Positions 46,973 to 55,772 of a stretch of 64,000 bases of DNA are shown here, piece after piece. Origin of the DNA: Curtobacterium sp. MCLR17_032. Its GTDB lineage: Bacteria > Actinomycetota > Actinomycetes > Actinomycetales > Microbacteriaceae. Positions within the stretch are counted from its first letter, which is position 1, and each line of letters opens with the position of its first letter. The stretch is from assembly GCF_003234795.2 (NCBI RefSeq), contig NZ_CP126268.1, positions 1,116,001 to 1,180,000 of the forward strand, read 5' to 3'. Position numbers and translations under genes: made by a program. The notes under the pieces are model-generated. The model saw only the letters and a program-made list of their open reading frames with translations, did no database searches and was not told where the DNA came from.

Positions 46973-47911
46973 ATGAGCAGCGCTGCACCCCGGTCCGGAA
47001 CCCAGACGTCCATCGCCGCCGGCGGGTACACCGCCGACATCGCGAGCGTCGGAGCCACCCTGCGGGCACTGCGGCACGACGGCCGAGACCTCGTCACCAC
47101 GTTCGACGCCGACGAGGTCCGCCCGGTCTTCCGCGGGGCCGTCCTCGCACCGTGGCCGAACCGCGTCGTCGACGGCCGGTACACCTTCGACGGGGTCGAG
47201 CAGGAGCTGGCGCTGACCGAGCCGAAGCGGTCGCACGCCCTGCACGGGCTCGTGGCCTGGACCGACTTCGCCGTGCTCGAACAGGACGCCGACCGGGTCG
47301 TCCTCGCGACCACCGTGCAGCCGCAGGAGGGCTACCCCGCCCGTGTCGAAGTCCGGGTCGAGTACCGCCTGGACGCCGACGGCCTGCACACCACCATCAC
47401 CGGCACCAACACCGGGGACGACCGTGCTCCGTGGGGGACCGGCCCGCACCCGTACCTGGTCGCCGGCGCCGGCACGGTCGACGACTGGACGCTGACGCTC
47501 CCTGCAGCCGAGGTGCTCGAGGTCACCGAGGACCGGCTCATCCCGACCGAGCTGGTGCCCGTGCACGACGAGTTCGACCTCCGCCAGCCGACGGCCATCG
47601 GCAGTCGCTTCATCGACCACGCCTTCACCGGCTTCGACCGCGACGCCGACGGCATCGCCGCCATCACCGTGGCCGCGGCCGACGGGCACGGCGTCCGGGT
47701 CGCCTTCGGCACCGACTGCGGGTGGGCCCAGGTGCACACCGCCGACCACGTCGTCCCCGAGTACCACCGCTCCGGACTGGCCGTCGAGCCGATGACGTGT
47801 GCCCCGAACGCCTTCAACGCCGACGCCTTCGCCGGTGACGTCGACGCCGGCCTCGTCGTGCTCGAGCCCGGCGCCGCACACGCCGCCACATGGACGATCT
47901 CGGCAGTCTGA
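46973..47911 (+). CDS. Aldose 1-epimerase family protein
   Basis: A 312-residue beta-sandwich enzyme of the mutarotase family, interconverting sugar anomers. Typical elements: PWPNRVVDGRYTFDGVE, HALHGLVAWTDF with the catalytic His, TGPHPYLV and the C-terminal VEPMTCAPNAFN. ATG 46973 has no ribosome-binding site, and TACGCT (46961-46966) ends 6 nt before it, so a leaderless message is likely. It overlaps pabB by 22 nt. Confidence 0.9.
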   Translation: MSSAAPRSGTQTSIAAGGYTADIASVGATLRALRHDGRDLVTTFDADEVRPVFRGAVLAPWPNRVVDGRYTFDGVEQELALTEPKRSHALHGLVAWTDFAVLEQDADRVVLATTVQPQEGYPARVEVRVEYRLDADGLHTTITGTNTGDDRAPWGTGPHPYLVAGAGTVDDWTLTLPAAEVLEVTEDRLIPTELVPVHDEFDLRQPTAIGSRFIDHAFTGFDRDADGIAAITVAAADGHGVRVAFGTDCGWAQVHTADHVVPEYHRSGLAVEPMTCAPNAFNADAFAGDVDAGLVVLEPGAAHAATWTISAV

Positions 47912-49509
47912 GCGCCACGCCGGACCGTCCCGTGGGCTCGCCGCGGATCGTCGTCCAGCGCCTCGCCGACGTCCCCGACCTCGGGGAGCTGGCCGCGGGC
48001 AGCGCCGGGGACCTCGTCTGGCTCGACTCGGCGCTGCCGGCCGGCGCACCCCCGGCAGCGTCACGCCGTGCGGCCTGGTCGGTCCTGGCGGTGTCGGACG
48101 GCCCCTTCGCCGCACGACTCCGGCACCAGGACCGGATCGCCCACGTCACGGTGTCCGAATCGGCCGTCCGGTGGTTCGGACCGAGCCGGACCGAGGACCG
48201 CCCGGCCTTCGCCGTCCTCGACGAGCTGCTGCACGCCATGCCGACGCTCGACGAGCCCGTGCCGGGGTGCGCGTTCGCCCTCGGCTGGGTGGGGTTCCTC
48301 GGCTACGAACTCGGCCGCGAGGTCGACGGACCCGACCGGACCGCGGACGGACACGCCGACGCCGACCTCCGGTTCGTCGACCGGGCGGTCCTCGTCCACG
48401 CGGACGGTCCCGCCTGGGCGGTCGCGATGGTGGACGACGACGCGCCGACGGCTTCGCGAGCGAACCGCGCGTGGCTCGCGGAGGTGCTCGTGTCGACGAC
48501 GCGGGACGACGTGCCGGTGGTGCCCCCGGGCCTCCCGGCCGGCGGCGCGACCGACGACGTGGTCGTGGTCGGGCGTGTCCCAGCGGCCAGCGCTGTCCCG
48601 GTGGCCGACGGCCGCGTCCGGGAGGCCCGTGGGCGCGTCCGCCGCGCCGCTTACGAACTCGCCGTGGACGCGTGCCGACACGAGATCCGCGAGGGCAACG
48701 CGTTCCAGGTGTGCCTCACGACCGCCTTCGCGGTGCCCGACCCCGAGTCGGCTGGGCCGTCTGCGCCGCCGAGCCGCGACGACGACCGGTACCTGGCTGA
48801 GTACCGACGCGTGCGCGCGGGGGACCCGGTGCCGTTCGGCGCGTACCTGCGCTGGGGGGACCTGCGGATCGCCAGCCGCTCGCCGGAACGGTTCCTGCGG
48901 ATCGACGCGGACGGCGGCGTGCTCGCCGAACCGATCAAGGGCACCCGTCCCCGCCACCCGGACCCGGCGACGGACGCGGCGACACGCGCGGAGCTCGCCG
49001 GCAGCGCGAAGGACCGCGCCGAGAACGTGATGATCGTCGACCTGCTGCGCAACGACCTGCTGCGGACGGCGCGCCCGGGCACGGTGCACGTGGGGCGGCT
49101 CTGCGAGGTCGAGTCGTACGCCAGCGTGCACCAGCTGGTGTCGACGGTCGCCGGGGTGCTGCCGGCGGGGGCCCGACGCGCCCTGGTGGTGCGGGCCGCG
49201 TTCCCGCCGGGGTCGATGACCGGCGCACCGAAGCGCAGCGCGACGGCGATCGCGGACCGCCTGGAGGGCGCGCCACGCGGGGTCTACTCGGGGGTGATCG
49301 GGTACTTCTCGGCGAGTGGGGCGGTCGATCTGTCGGTGGGGATCCGGACACTGGTGACGGTCCTCCGGCCCGACGGCAGCGTGCGGAGTCGGTCGCTCGG
49401 CGCCGGTGGTGCGGTGACGTGGTCCTCCACCGCGGCGGACGAGGCAGACGAGGTCGAGGCGAAGACCCGGTCGGTGCTCGGCGGGGTCGGGGCCGCGGCG
49501 CACTGGTAA
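47890..49509 (+). CDS. pabB: Aminodeoxychorismate synthase component I
   Basis: A 539-residue chorismate-binding enzyme that, with a PabA glutaminase (not in the window), makes aminodeoxychorismate for folate. PabB rather than TrpE is indicated by the lysine in EPIKGTRPRHPD. Other motifs: EGNAFQVCLTT, SKDRAENVMIVDLLRNDL-like KDRAENVMIVDLLRND, and PPGSMTGAPKR. The start overlaps the epimerase end by 22 nt. Confidence 0.93.
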   Translation: MDDLGSLSATPDRPVGSPRIVVQRLADVPDLGELAAGSAGDLVWLDSALPAGAPPAASRRAAWSVLAVSDGPFAARLRHQDRIAHVTVSESAVRWFGPSRTEDRPAFAVLDELLHAMPTLDEPVPGCAFALGWVGFLGYELGREVDGPDRTADGHADADLRFVDRAVLVHADGPAWAVAMVDDDAPTASRANRAWLAEVLVSTTRDDVPVVPPGLPAGGATDDVVVVGRVPAASAVPVADGRVREARGRVRRAAYELAVDACRHEIREGNAFQVCLTTAFAVPDPESAGPSAPPSRDDDRYLAEYRRVRAGDPVPFGAYLRWGDLRIASRSPERFLRIDADGGVLAEPIKGTRPRHPDPATDAATRAELAGSAKDRAENVMIVDLLRNDLLRTARPGTVHVGRLCEVESYASVHQLVSTVAGVLPAGARRALVVRAAFPPGSMTGAPKRSATAIADRLEGAPRGVYSGVIGYFSASGAVDLSVGIRTLVTVLRPDGSVRSRSLGAGGAVTWSSTAADEADEVEAKTRSVLGGVGAAAHW

Positions 49510-49527
49510 TCAGACCCTCCTGACCAG

Positions 49528-49543
49528 TCGAACGGGTGTTCGA
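49528..49543. promoter_or_regulatory. LexA (SOS) box 1 upstream of imuA
   Basis: TCGAACGGGTGTTCGA is a perfect TCGAAC-N4-GTTCGA, the Gram-positive/actinobacterial LexA site. Confidence 0.9.
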
Positions 49544-49571
49544 CCGGTTGTCCACCGGATGTCGGTGCCGG

Positions 49572-49600
49572 TTGACATGATCGAACACATGTTCGAATAT
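49572..49600 (+). promoter_or_regulatory. imuA promoter
   Basis: Consensus TTGACA (49572-49577), a 17-bp spacer and GAATAT (49595-49600). Start predicted at or near ATG 49607, giving a leaderless message. The second LexA box covers spacer and -10. Confidence 0.8.
49581..49596. promoter_or_regulatory. LexA (SOS) box 2 overlapping the imuA promoter
   Basis: TCGAACACATGTTCGA: 7-bp inverted repeat around CA, matching CGAAC-N4-GTTCG. Its centre is 53 bp from that of box 1. Confidence 0.93.
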
Positions 49601-49606
49601 GAGGGC

Positions 49607-50476
49607 ATGCAGACGGCGGCGGCACTCCGGTCGCCCGATGAGCGAGGCGACCGCGGACGCGGGGACCTGGAGCACATCGGGCGGAACGGTGCTGCTCGGG
49701 ACGGTGTTGGTGTGCGTGCTGGTGCTGGTGCTGGTGCTGGTGCTGGTGCTGCGGGTGTGCGTGCTTCCGACCACGTCAGTGCAGCTCGGGCGGCGCTCGA
49801 CCGGATCACCTCGCTGCGGTCCCGGGTCGCCGACATGGAAGCGACCCGTGTGGACACCGAGGGACTGCCCACGGCGGACGCCCTCGCGCCGCTGTTGCCG
49901 GGCGGTGCCATCCGTGCCGGGGGCACGTACTCCGTGCCGGAGTCGGTGCTGCTCGCCCAGACCATGCTGCAGGCGGCCTCCGCGGCCGGAGCCTGGTGCG
50001 CCGTGGTCGGGGTGCCGTCCTTCGGTGTCGAAGCCGCAGCGGCGGCCGGCATCGACCTGGACCGACTCGTCCTGGTGCCGGACCCGGGCGACCAGTGGCT
50101 GGCGGTCACCGCGGCCCTCGCCGACGTCGCCCAGATCGTCCTCACCCGGCCGCTCGGCCGGGTGGTGCCCGGTGACGTCGCCCGGCTCTCCGCTCGACTG
50201 CGACAGCGCGGGGCCGCCCTCGTCGCGCTCGGGTCCTGGCCCGGTGCGGACGTCACGCTGCGCGTCACCGAGTCGCACTGGAGCGGCATCGGCCAGGGGC
50301 ACGGCTACCTCACCGAACGGCGGGTGACCGTCACGGCATCCGGTCGTGCCGGAGCCGTCCGGCCGACGAGCACGGAGCTGCTGCTGCCCGCGGCGGACGG
50401 TTCGGTCCGCGCGGCGGTCCCGGTGGCGGCCTCGGCCGGTGCACGGGTCCTGCGTCCCGTGGCGGTGGCCTCGTGA
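49607..50476 (+). CDS. imuA: ImuA-like protein of the SOS mutagenesis cassette
   Basis: A 289-residue RecA/SulA-like protein. After a low-complexity N-terminus (Gly/Ala repeats, about 35-55) comes LPGGAIRAGGTYSVPESVLLAQTML, the P-loop-region equivalent, though without an intact Walker A Lys-Ser/Thr. It cooperates with ImuB and DnaE2 in translesion synthesis. ATG 49607 is chosen because the promoter and LexA box cover the earlier in-frame ATG at 49559. The stop overlaps imuB (GTGA). A (GTGCTG)6 microsatellite lies within the gene. Confidence 0.85.
   Translation: MQTAAALRSPDERGDRGRGDLEHIGRNGAARDGVGVRAGAGAGAGAGAAGVRASDHVSAARAALDRITSLRSRVADMEATRVDTEGLPTADALAPLLPGGAIRAGGTYSVPESVLLAQTMLQAASAAGAWCAVVGVPSFGVEAAAAAGIDLDRLVLVPDPGDQWLAVTAALADVAQIVLTRPLGRVVPGDVARLSARLRQRGAALVALGSWPGADVTLRVTESHWSGIGQGHGYLTERRVTVTASGRAGAVRPTSTELLLPAADGSVRAAVPVAASAGARVLRPVAVAS
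49716..49751. repeat. (GTGCTG)6 microsatellite inside imuA
   Basis: Six perfect hexanucleotide units encode an Ala-Gly run. Slippage changes length by two codons without a frameshift. Confidence 0.95.
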
Positions 50477-52200
50477 GCCCCCGCGGACGCCGGGCGTTGG
50501 CCGCCGGACCGCGTGGCGGTGCCGTGCTGCCGGGTGCCGGAGGGTCCCGAGCCGGGCTGCCCGGGGTGGGGCTGCCCGGCTCGGAGGCCGTCCGGGCCGA
50601 TGCGCTCAGCCGCGGTGCCGGTCTCCCCGAACCCCCGCCGACCCGGACGATCGTGCTCTGGTGCCCGGACTGGCCCGTCATCGCGGCTGCCCGGGCCGCC
50701 GGTGCACCGCCGGAGCGGCCGTTCGCCCTGATCGCGAAGGGCCTGGTCTTCGCGAGCTCCGCCTCGGCACGCCAGGTCGGGGTGGTGCGTGGTCTGCGGG
50801 TCCGCGAAGCGCAGGCGCGCTGCACCGACCTCGTCACGCAGCCCTACGACGACGCCCTCGACCACCGGGCCTTCGAACCGGTCATCCGCGCGATCGAGGC
50901 CGCAGCACCCGGGGTCGAGGTCCTGCGCCCCGGGACGATCGCGCTCCGTGCCCGCGGACCGGCGCGCTACCACGGTGGTGAGCGGGCAGCGGCGACCATC
51001 CTGGCCGGCATCGCCGCCGACCACGGGGCCCCCGGTGTGCGAGCCGGTGTGGCGGACACCCCGTTCGCGGCGGAGCAGGCAGCCCGGGCACGGCCGACCC
51101 GCCCGGGGGAGCGCGTCCGGATGGTGCCGGTCGGCGGATCGGGCTCGTTCCTCGCCCCGCTGCCGCTCGGTGTGCTCGGCGACCCCGACCTGGCGATGGT
51201 GCTCGGGCGCCTCGGCCTGACCACGCTCGGCGACTTCGCCGCGCTCACCGACGAACAGGTGCGCGACCGCTTCGGCGTGCCCGGGGCGTTCCTGCACCGG
51301 CTCGCCGGCGGCCGTGATCCGCGTGAGGTCTCCGCGCGGGACGTCCCGCCCGACCTCGAGGTCCAGGCGTCCTTCGAGCCGCCCCTCGACCGTGCCGACC
51401 AGATCGCGTTCGCCTTCCGCCGTTCCGCCGACGAGTTCGCGGCGAAGCTCCGGGCGGCGGGGCTCGTGGCGACGACCATCCGCGTGGGCATCGTCGACGA
51501 GCGGGACGTCCTGCTCGAACGGGTCTGGGCACACCCGCGGTGGTTCGACGCCGCCGACGTGGTGGACCGGGTGCGCTGGCAGCTCGCGGGCGGGGTCGAC
51601 CCCACCGGGCTCGAGGCGCCGGTGACCACGGTCGTGCTCGAACCGGTCGCGGTGGACGACCTGGCGAACCACGAGCGCGGGCTCTGGGGCTCCGGACCGG
51701 ACGAACGGGTCCACCACGGGTTGGCCCGCGTGCAGGGCATGGTCGGACACGACGGGGTCGTCACGCCCCGCATCGGCGGTGGTCGCACCCTGGCCGAACG
51801 CATCGTGCTCGTGCCGTGGGGCGACGCCCCGGCCGGTGGCGAGCGCGCGCTGGCCGTGGTGCGGGACCGCCCGTGGCCCGGCAAGCTGCCGGGTCCGCCA
51901 CCGGCGACGGTCCTCGAACGACCCCGCCCGGTGGACGTCGTGGCGGCGGACGGCGGGTCCGTGGACGTCGACGACCGCGGCACCCTGACCGGCGAACCCG
52001 AACGGTTCCGCTCCGACGGTGACCGCGGGGGGCGGTTCTCCGCCGTCACGGCCTGGGCCGGTCCCTGGCCGCTCGTCGTGCGCTGGTGGGAGTCAGGCGG
52101 ACGACGACTGCACCGGCTGCAGCTCGTGGACGACGACGGGCGGGCCTGGTACCTGGTCCTCGCCGACCACCGCTGGTGGGCAGAGGCGATCGCGACGTGA
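50473..52200 (+). CDS. imuB: ImuB, catalytically inactive Y-family polymerase homologue
   Basis: A 575-residue protein. The Y-family palm is recognisable from TIVLWCPDWPVIAAARAAG, but the first catalytic acidic motif (DxDxFFA) is replaced by CPDWPV, as in ImuB adaptors. The thumb/little-finger region includes LTTLGDFAALTDEQVRDRFG. It links the clamp and DnaE2. The first ~55 residues are Pro/Gly-rich. GTG start overlaps imuA. The C-terminal about 100 residues carry conserved Trp/Arg segments (RWWESGGRRLHRLQLVDDDG). Confidence 0.93.
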   Translation: MSPRGRRALAAGPRGGAVLPGAGGSRAGLPGVGLPGSEAVRADALSRGAGLPEPPPTRTIVLWCPDWPVIAAARAAGAPPERPFALIAKGLVFASSASARQVGVVRGLRVREAQARCTDLVTQPYDDALDHRAFEPVIRAIEAAAPGVEVLRPGTIALRARGPARYHGGERAAATILAGIAADHGAPGVRAGVADTPFAAEQAARARPTRPGERVRMVPVGGSGSFLAPLPLGVLGDPDLAMVLGRLGLTTLGDFAALTDEQVRDRFGVPGAFLHRLAGGRDPREVSARDVPPDLEVQASFEPPLDRADQIAFAFRRSADEFAAKLRAAGLVATTIRVGIVDERDVLLERVWAHPRWFDAADVVDRVRWQLAGGVDPTGLEAPVTTVVLEPVAVDDLANHERGLWGSGPDERVHHGLARVQGMVGHDGVVTPRIGGGRTLAERIVLVPWGDAPAGGERALAVVRDRPWPGKLPGPPPATVLERPRPVDVVAADGGSVDVDDRGTLTGEPERFRSDGDRGGRFSAVTAWAGPWPLVVRWWESGGRRLHRLQLVDDDGRAWYLVLADHRWWAEAIAT

Positions 52201-52213
52201 AGGACGGTTCCTG

Positions 52214-55200
52214 ATGGGGTACAACAACCCGCCGATCCCGTGGTCGCAGTTCGAGCGCGCCCTCTCGGACAAGCGCAGCCCCGGCACGACCCCCGAGGGC
52301 GACGGCGGTGACAGCCCGGCCTGGTCACGGAAGCGCGCGCCGTACCGGCCGACGGACCTCGCGACGCCGGACGCACCGACGGCCGTCCCGTACGCCGAAC
52401 TCCACGCGCACTCGACCTTCAGCTTCCTGGACGGCGCGAGCCCGCCGGAGCACCTGCTGGAAGAGGCAGCACGCCTGGGCCTGCACGGACTGGCGATCAC
52501 CGACCACGACGGCTTCTACGGGGCAGCCCGGATGGCCGAGGTCGCCGAGACGTACCCGAGCATCACCACCGTCTACGGCGCCGAACTGTCGCTCGGGCTC
52601 ACCGAGCCGCAGAACGGCGTCCCCGACCCCGAGGGCTCGCACCTGCTGCTGCTGGCCGACGGGCAGGACGGGTACCACCGGATGGCCGGCGCGGTGACGG
52701 CTGCGCACCTCGCCGCGGGGTCCGAGAAGGGTCGGCCGCGGTACGACCTCGACGACCTGGCGGAACGCTCGGGCGGGCGGTGGCGGGTGCTCACCGGCTG
52801 TCGGAAGGGCAGCGTCCGCCAGGCCCTCGAGCGCGGCGGTGAGAGCGCGGCCGAGCAGGCCCTCCGCGCGCTGCTGGACCGGTTCGGCACCGGCAACGTG
52901 GTGGTCGAGCTGTCGGACCACGGCGACCCGCTCGACAGCGCCCGGAACGACGTCCTCGCCCTCCTGGCCGACCGGCACGCGCTGCCCGTCGTGGCGACCG
53001 GCAACGTCCACTACGCCACCCCGGACCGGTTCCCGGTCGCGACCGCCCTCGCCGCGGTCCGGGCCCGCCGCAGTCTCGACGAGATCGACGGGTGGTTGCC
53101 CGCCGCCGACACCGCGCACCTGCGCTCCGGTGCCGAGATGGCGCGGCGGTTCGCACGGTGGCCGGGTGCGGTCGAGCGGAGCGTGGAACTCGCCGACGAG
53201 CTCGGGTTCGCACTGCGGACGGCGAAGCCCGGTCTGCCCGACCTCGACGTGCCGGACGGGCACACCCCGATGAGCTGGCTGCGCGACCTCACCTGGCGCG
53301 GGGCCCGCCGGTTCTACCCGGGTGACGCCGACGGGGTCGACGCGCACAAACGGGAGCGCATCGAACGCGAACTGTCCGTCATCGAGGACAAGGGCTTCCC
53401 CGGGTACTTCCTCATCGTCCGCGACATGGTGCAGTTCGCCCGCAGCCGGGGGATCCTCTGCCAGGGGCGCGGGTCGGCGGCGAACTCGGCGGTCTGCTTC
53501 CTGCTCGAGATCACCGCCGTCGACTCGATCCGGTACGGCCTGCCGTTCGAACGGTTCCTGTCGTCGATGCGCGACGAGGAACCCGACATCGACGTGGACT
53601 TCGACTCCGATCGGCGTGAAGAGGTGATCCAGTACGTCTACGACAAGTACGGCCGGTTCAACGCCGCACAGGTCGCCAACGTCATCACCTACCGGCCGAA
53701 GGGTGCCGTGCGGGACATGGCGAAGGCACTCGGCCACAGCCCCGGGCAGCAGGACGCCTGGTCGAAGCAGGTCGAGCGGTGGGGCTCGGTCACCGAGAGC
53801 CAGGACCACGACATCCCGCAGCCCGTGGTCGACCTGGCCCAACAGGTGCTCGGGTTCCCGCGGCACCTCGGCATCCACTCGGGCGGCATGGTCCTGACCG
53901 ACCGGCCCGTGGGCGAGGTCGTGCCGATCGAGCACGCCCGGATGGACGGCCGGACCGTGCTGCAGTGGGACAAGGACGACTGCGCCTACATGGGGCTCGT
54001 GAAGTTCGACATGCTCGGGCTCGGCATGCTCGCCGCACTGCAGTACTCGTTCGACCTGGCGGCGGACCACTGCGGGGAGCGGTGGGACATGCACTCCATC
54101 CCGAAGGAAGAGCAGGGCGTCTACGACCAGCTCTGCCGTGCGGACACCATCGGGGTGTTCCAGGTGGAGTCCCGCGCCCAGATGGGCACACTGCCGCGGC
54201 TGCTGCCCCGACGCTTCTACGACCTGGTCATCGAGGTCGCCCTGGTCCGTCCCGGGCCGATCCAGGGCGGCGCGGTCCACCCGTACATCCGGCGTCGGAC
54301 CGGCGAGGAACCGGTGACGTACCTGCACCCGGCACTCGAACCGGTGCTGGAACGGACGCTCGGGGTGCCGCTGTTCCAGGAGCAGCTCATGCAGATGGCG
54401 ATCGCCGTCGGGAACTGTTCCGGCGACGACGCCGACCTGCTCCGCCGGGCGATGGGGTCCAAGCGCGGCCTCGAGAAGATCGACCGGCTGCGGGACAAGC
54501 TCTACCGGGGGATGGCGGAGAACGGCATCCACGGCGAGGACGCCGACACCATCTACGCCAAGATCCAGGCGTTCGCGAACTTCGGCTTCGCGGAGAGCCA
54601 CTCGATCAGCTTCGCGCTCATCGTCTACGCCAGTGCGTGGATGCGCCTGCACTACCCGGGAGCCTTCCTGGCGGCACTGCTCCGGGCGCAGCCGATGGGC
54701 TTCTACTCACCCCAGACCCTCGTCGCCGATGCCCGGCGACACGGCGTCAGTGTGCTGCGGCCGGACATCCTGCGGTCCGAGGTCGACGCCAGCCTCGAAC
54801 CCTTCGAGGACCAGGACCGGCCCGGCGGCCCTGCCGGTCATGCTCCCGGCGGCTCTGCCGGCCATGCTCCCGGCGGGCTGGGGGACGCGTGCCTGGCGAC
54901 GGAGCAGCCGCCGGTGCTGCCCTTCGACCGGGACGCCGCGGACGACACCGCCGCCCACCGTCGGGACGGCGCGTTCGCCGTGCGGCTCGGGCTGGCCGAG
55001 GTCGCCTCGCTCGGCCGACGCAGTGCCGAGCGCATCGTGGCCGAACGGCGGGCGAACGGCCCCTTCACCGACATGTCCGACCTGGCACGTCGGGTCGGTC
55101 TGACGACGGCGCAGCTCGAGGCCCTCGCCGCCGCCGACGCGTTCGAGTCCCTGGGCATCGACCGTCGTGCCGGCATGTGGTCCGCGGCGCAGGCTGCGGC

Positions 55201-55678
55201 GGAGCGGGCCGACCAGCTGCCGGACACCCAGGTCGTCGTGCAGCCGCCGTTGTTCGGGCAGATGACGAGTGGGGACGTCCTCATCGCGGACATGTGGTCG
55301 ACGGGGATGTCGACCGATGACCACCCGATGGGACACCTCCGGCCGGGGCTGTCGGACCGCGGGGTGCTCAGCGTCGAGGACACCCGGACGGCGGAGACCG
55401 GCCGACGGGTCGAGGTCGGCGGCATCGTCACACACCGGCAGCGTCCGGCGACGGCGTCGGGGATCACCTTCCTCAACGTCGAGGACGAGTCCGGACTGGT
55501 GAACGTCATCTGCAGCGTCGGCGTCTGGGGGAAGTACCGGCGAGTGGCGCGTGAGTCGCCGGCGGTCGTCGTGCGGGGGATCCTCGAACGCTCACCGGAC
55601 GGCGTGGTGAACCTGGTGGCGGACCGGATCGAGCACCTGCCCCTCGCGGTCCGGACCCGGTCCAGGGACTTCCAGTGA
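52214..55678 (+). CDS. dnaE2: Error-prone DNA polymerase III alpha subunit DnaE2
   Basis: A 1154-residue C-family polymerase. N-terminal PHP domain (AELHAHSTFSFLDGA), catalytic PDIDVDFD at 457-464, helix-hairpin-helix segment (MSDLARRVGLTTAQLEALA) and a C-terminal OB fold (VEVGGIVTHRQRPATASGITFLNVEDESG). With ImuA and ImuB it performs SOS translesion synthesis and drives mutagenesis. ATG 52214 lies 13 nt after imuB; a run of extra in-frame codons overlaps imuB and is unsupported. A Gly/His/Ala insert (about 870-890) comes from a recent 24-bp duplication. The stop codon lies in a 15-bp tandem repeat. Confidence 0.96.
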   Translation: MGYNNPPIPWSQFERALSDKRSPGTTPEGDGGDSPAWSRKRAPYRPTDLATPDAPTAVPYAELHAHSTFSFLDGASPPEHLLEEAARLGLHGLAITDHDGFYGAARMAEVAETYPSITTVYGAELSLGLTEPQNGVPDPEGSHLLLLADGQDGYHRMAGAVTAAHLAAGSEKGRPRYDLDDLAERSGGRWRVLTGCRKGSVRQALERGGESAAEQALRALLDRFGTGNVVVELSDHGDPLDSARNDVLALLADRHALPVVATGNVHYATPDRFPVATALAAVRARRSLDEIDGWLPAADTAHLRSGAEMARRFARWPGAVERSVELADELGFALRTAKPGLPDLDVPDGHTPMSWLRDLTWRGARRFYPGDADGVDAHKRERIERELSVIEDKGFPGYFLIVRDMVQFARSRGILCQGRGSAANSAVCFLLEITAVDSIRYGLPFERFLSSMRDEEPDIDVDFDSDRREEVIQYVYDKYGRFNAAQVANVITYRPKGAVRDMAKALGHSPGQQDAWSKQVERWGSVTESQDHDIPQPVVDLAQQVLGFPRHLGIHSGGMVLTDRPVGEVVPIEHARMDGRTVLQWDKDDCAYMGLVKFDMLGLGMLAALQYSFDLAADHCGERWDMHSIPKEEQGVYDQLCRADTIGVFQVESRAQMGTLPRLLPRRFYDLVIEVALVRPGPIQGGAVHPYIRRRTGEEPVTYLHPALEPVLERTLGVPLFQEQLMQMAIAVGNCSGDDADLLRRAMGSKRGLEKIDRLRDKLYRGMAENGIHGEDADTIYAKIQAFANFGFAESHSISFALIVYASAWMRLHYPGAFLAALLRAQPMGFYSPQTLVADARRHGVSVLRPDILRSEVDASLEPFEDQDRPGGPAGHAPGGSAGHAPGGLGDACLATEQPPVLPFDRDAADDTAAHRRDGAFAVRLGLAEVASLGRRSAERIVAERRANGPFTDMSDLARRVGLTTAQLEALAAADAFESLGIDRRAGMWSAAQAAAERADQLPDTQVVVQPPLFGQMTSGDVLIADMWSTGMSTDDHPMGHLRPGLSDRGVLSVEDTRTAETGRRVEVGGIVTHRQRPATASGITFLNVEDESGLVNVICSVGVWGKYRRVARESPAVVVRGILERSPDGVVNLVADRIEHLPLAVRTRSRDFQ
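54824..54871. repeat. 24-bp tandem duplication inside dnaE2
   Basis: Two units (54824-54847, 54848-54871) differ at two positions and encode GGPAGHAP / GGSAGHAP in a linker before the helix-hairpin-helix region. Confidence 0.85.
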
Positions 55679-55760
55679 CCAGCCTTCCAGTGACCAGCCG
55701 TCCAGCGACCAGCCTTCCAGCGACCAGCCGCCCAGTGACCCGGTGCCCAGCGACCCGGTT
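55671..55760. repeat. Six 15-bp tandem units starting at the dnaE2 stop codon
   Basis: Units such as TCCAGTGACCAGCCT repeat with an alternating T/C change (TGA or CGA at the central triplet). The first unit includes the dnaE2 stop; the array ends 12 nt before the convergent kinase stop. Confidence 0.93.
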
Positions 55761-55772
55761 CGCCGAGGCGTG

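Noticed and set aside
49559..49606. Upstream ATG for imuA
   Set aside because: The consensus promoter and second LexA box lie downstream of it, so it would not be on the transcript.
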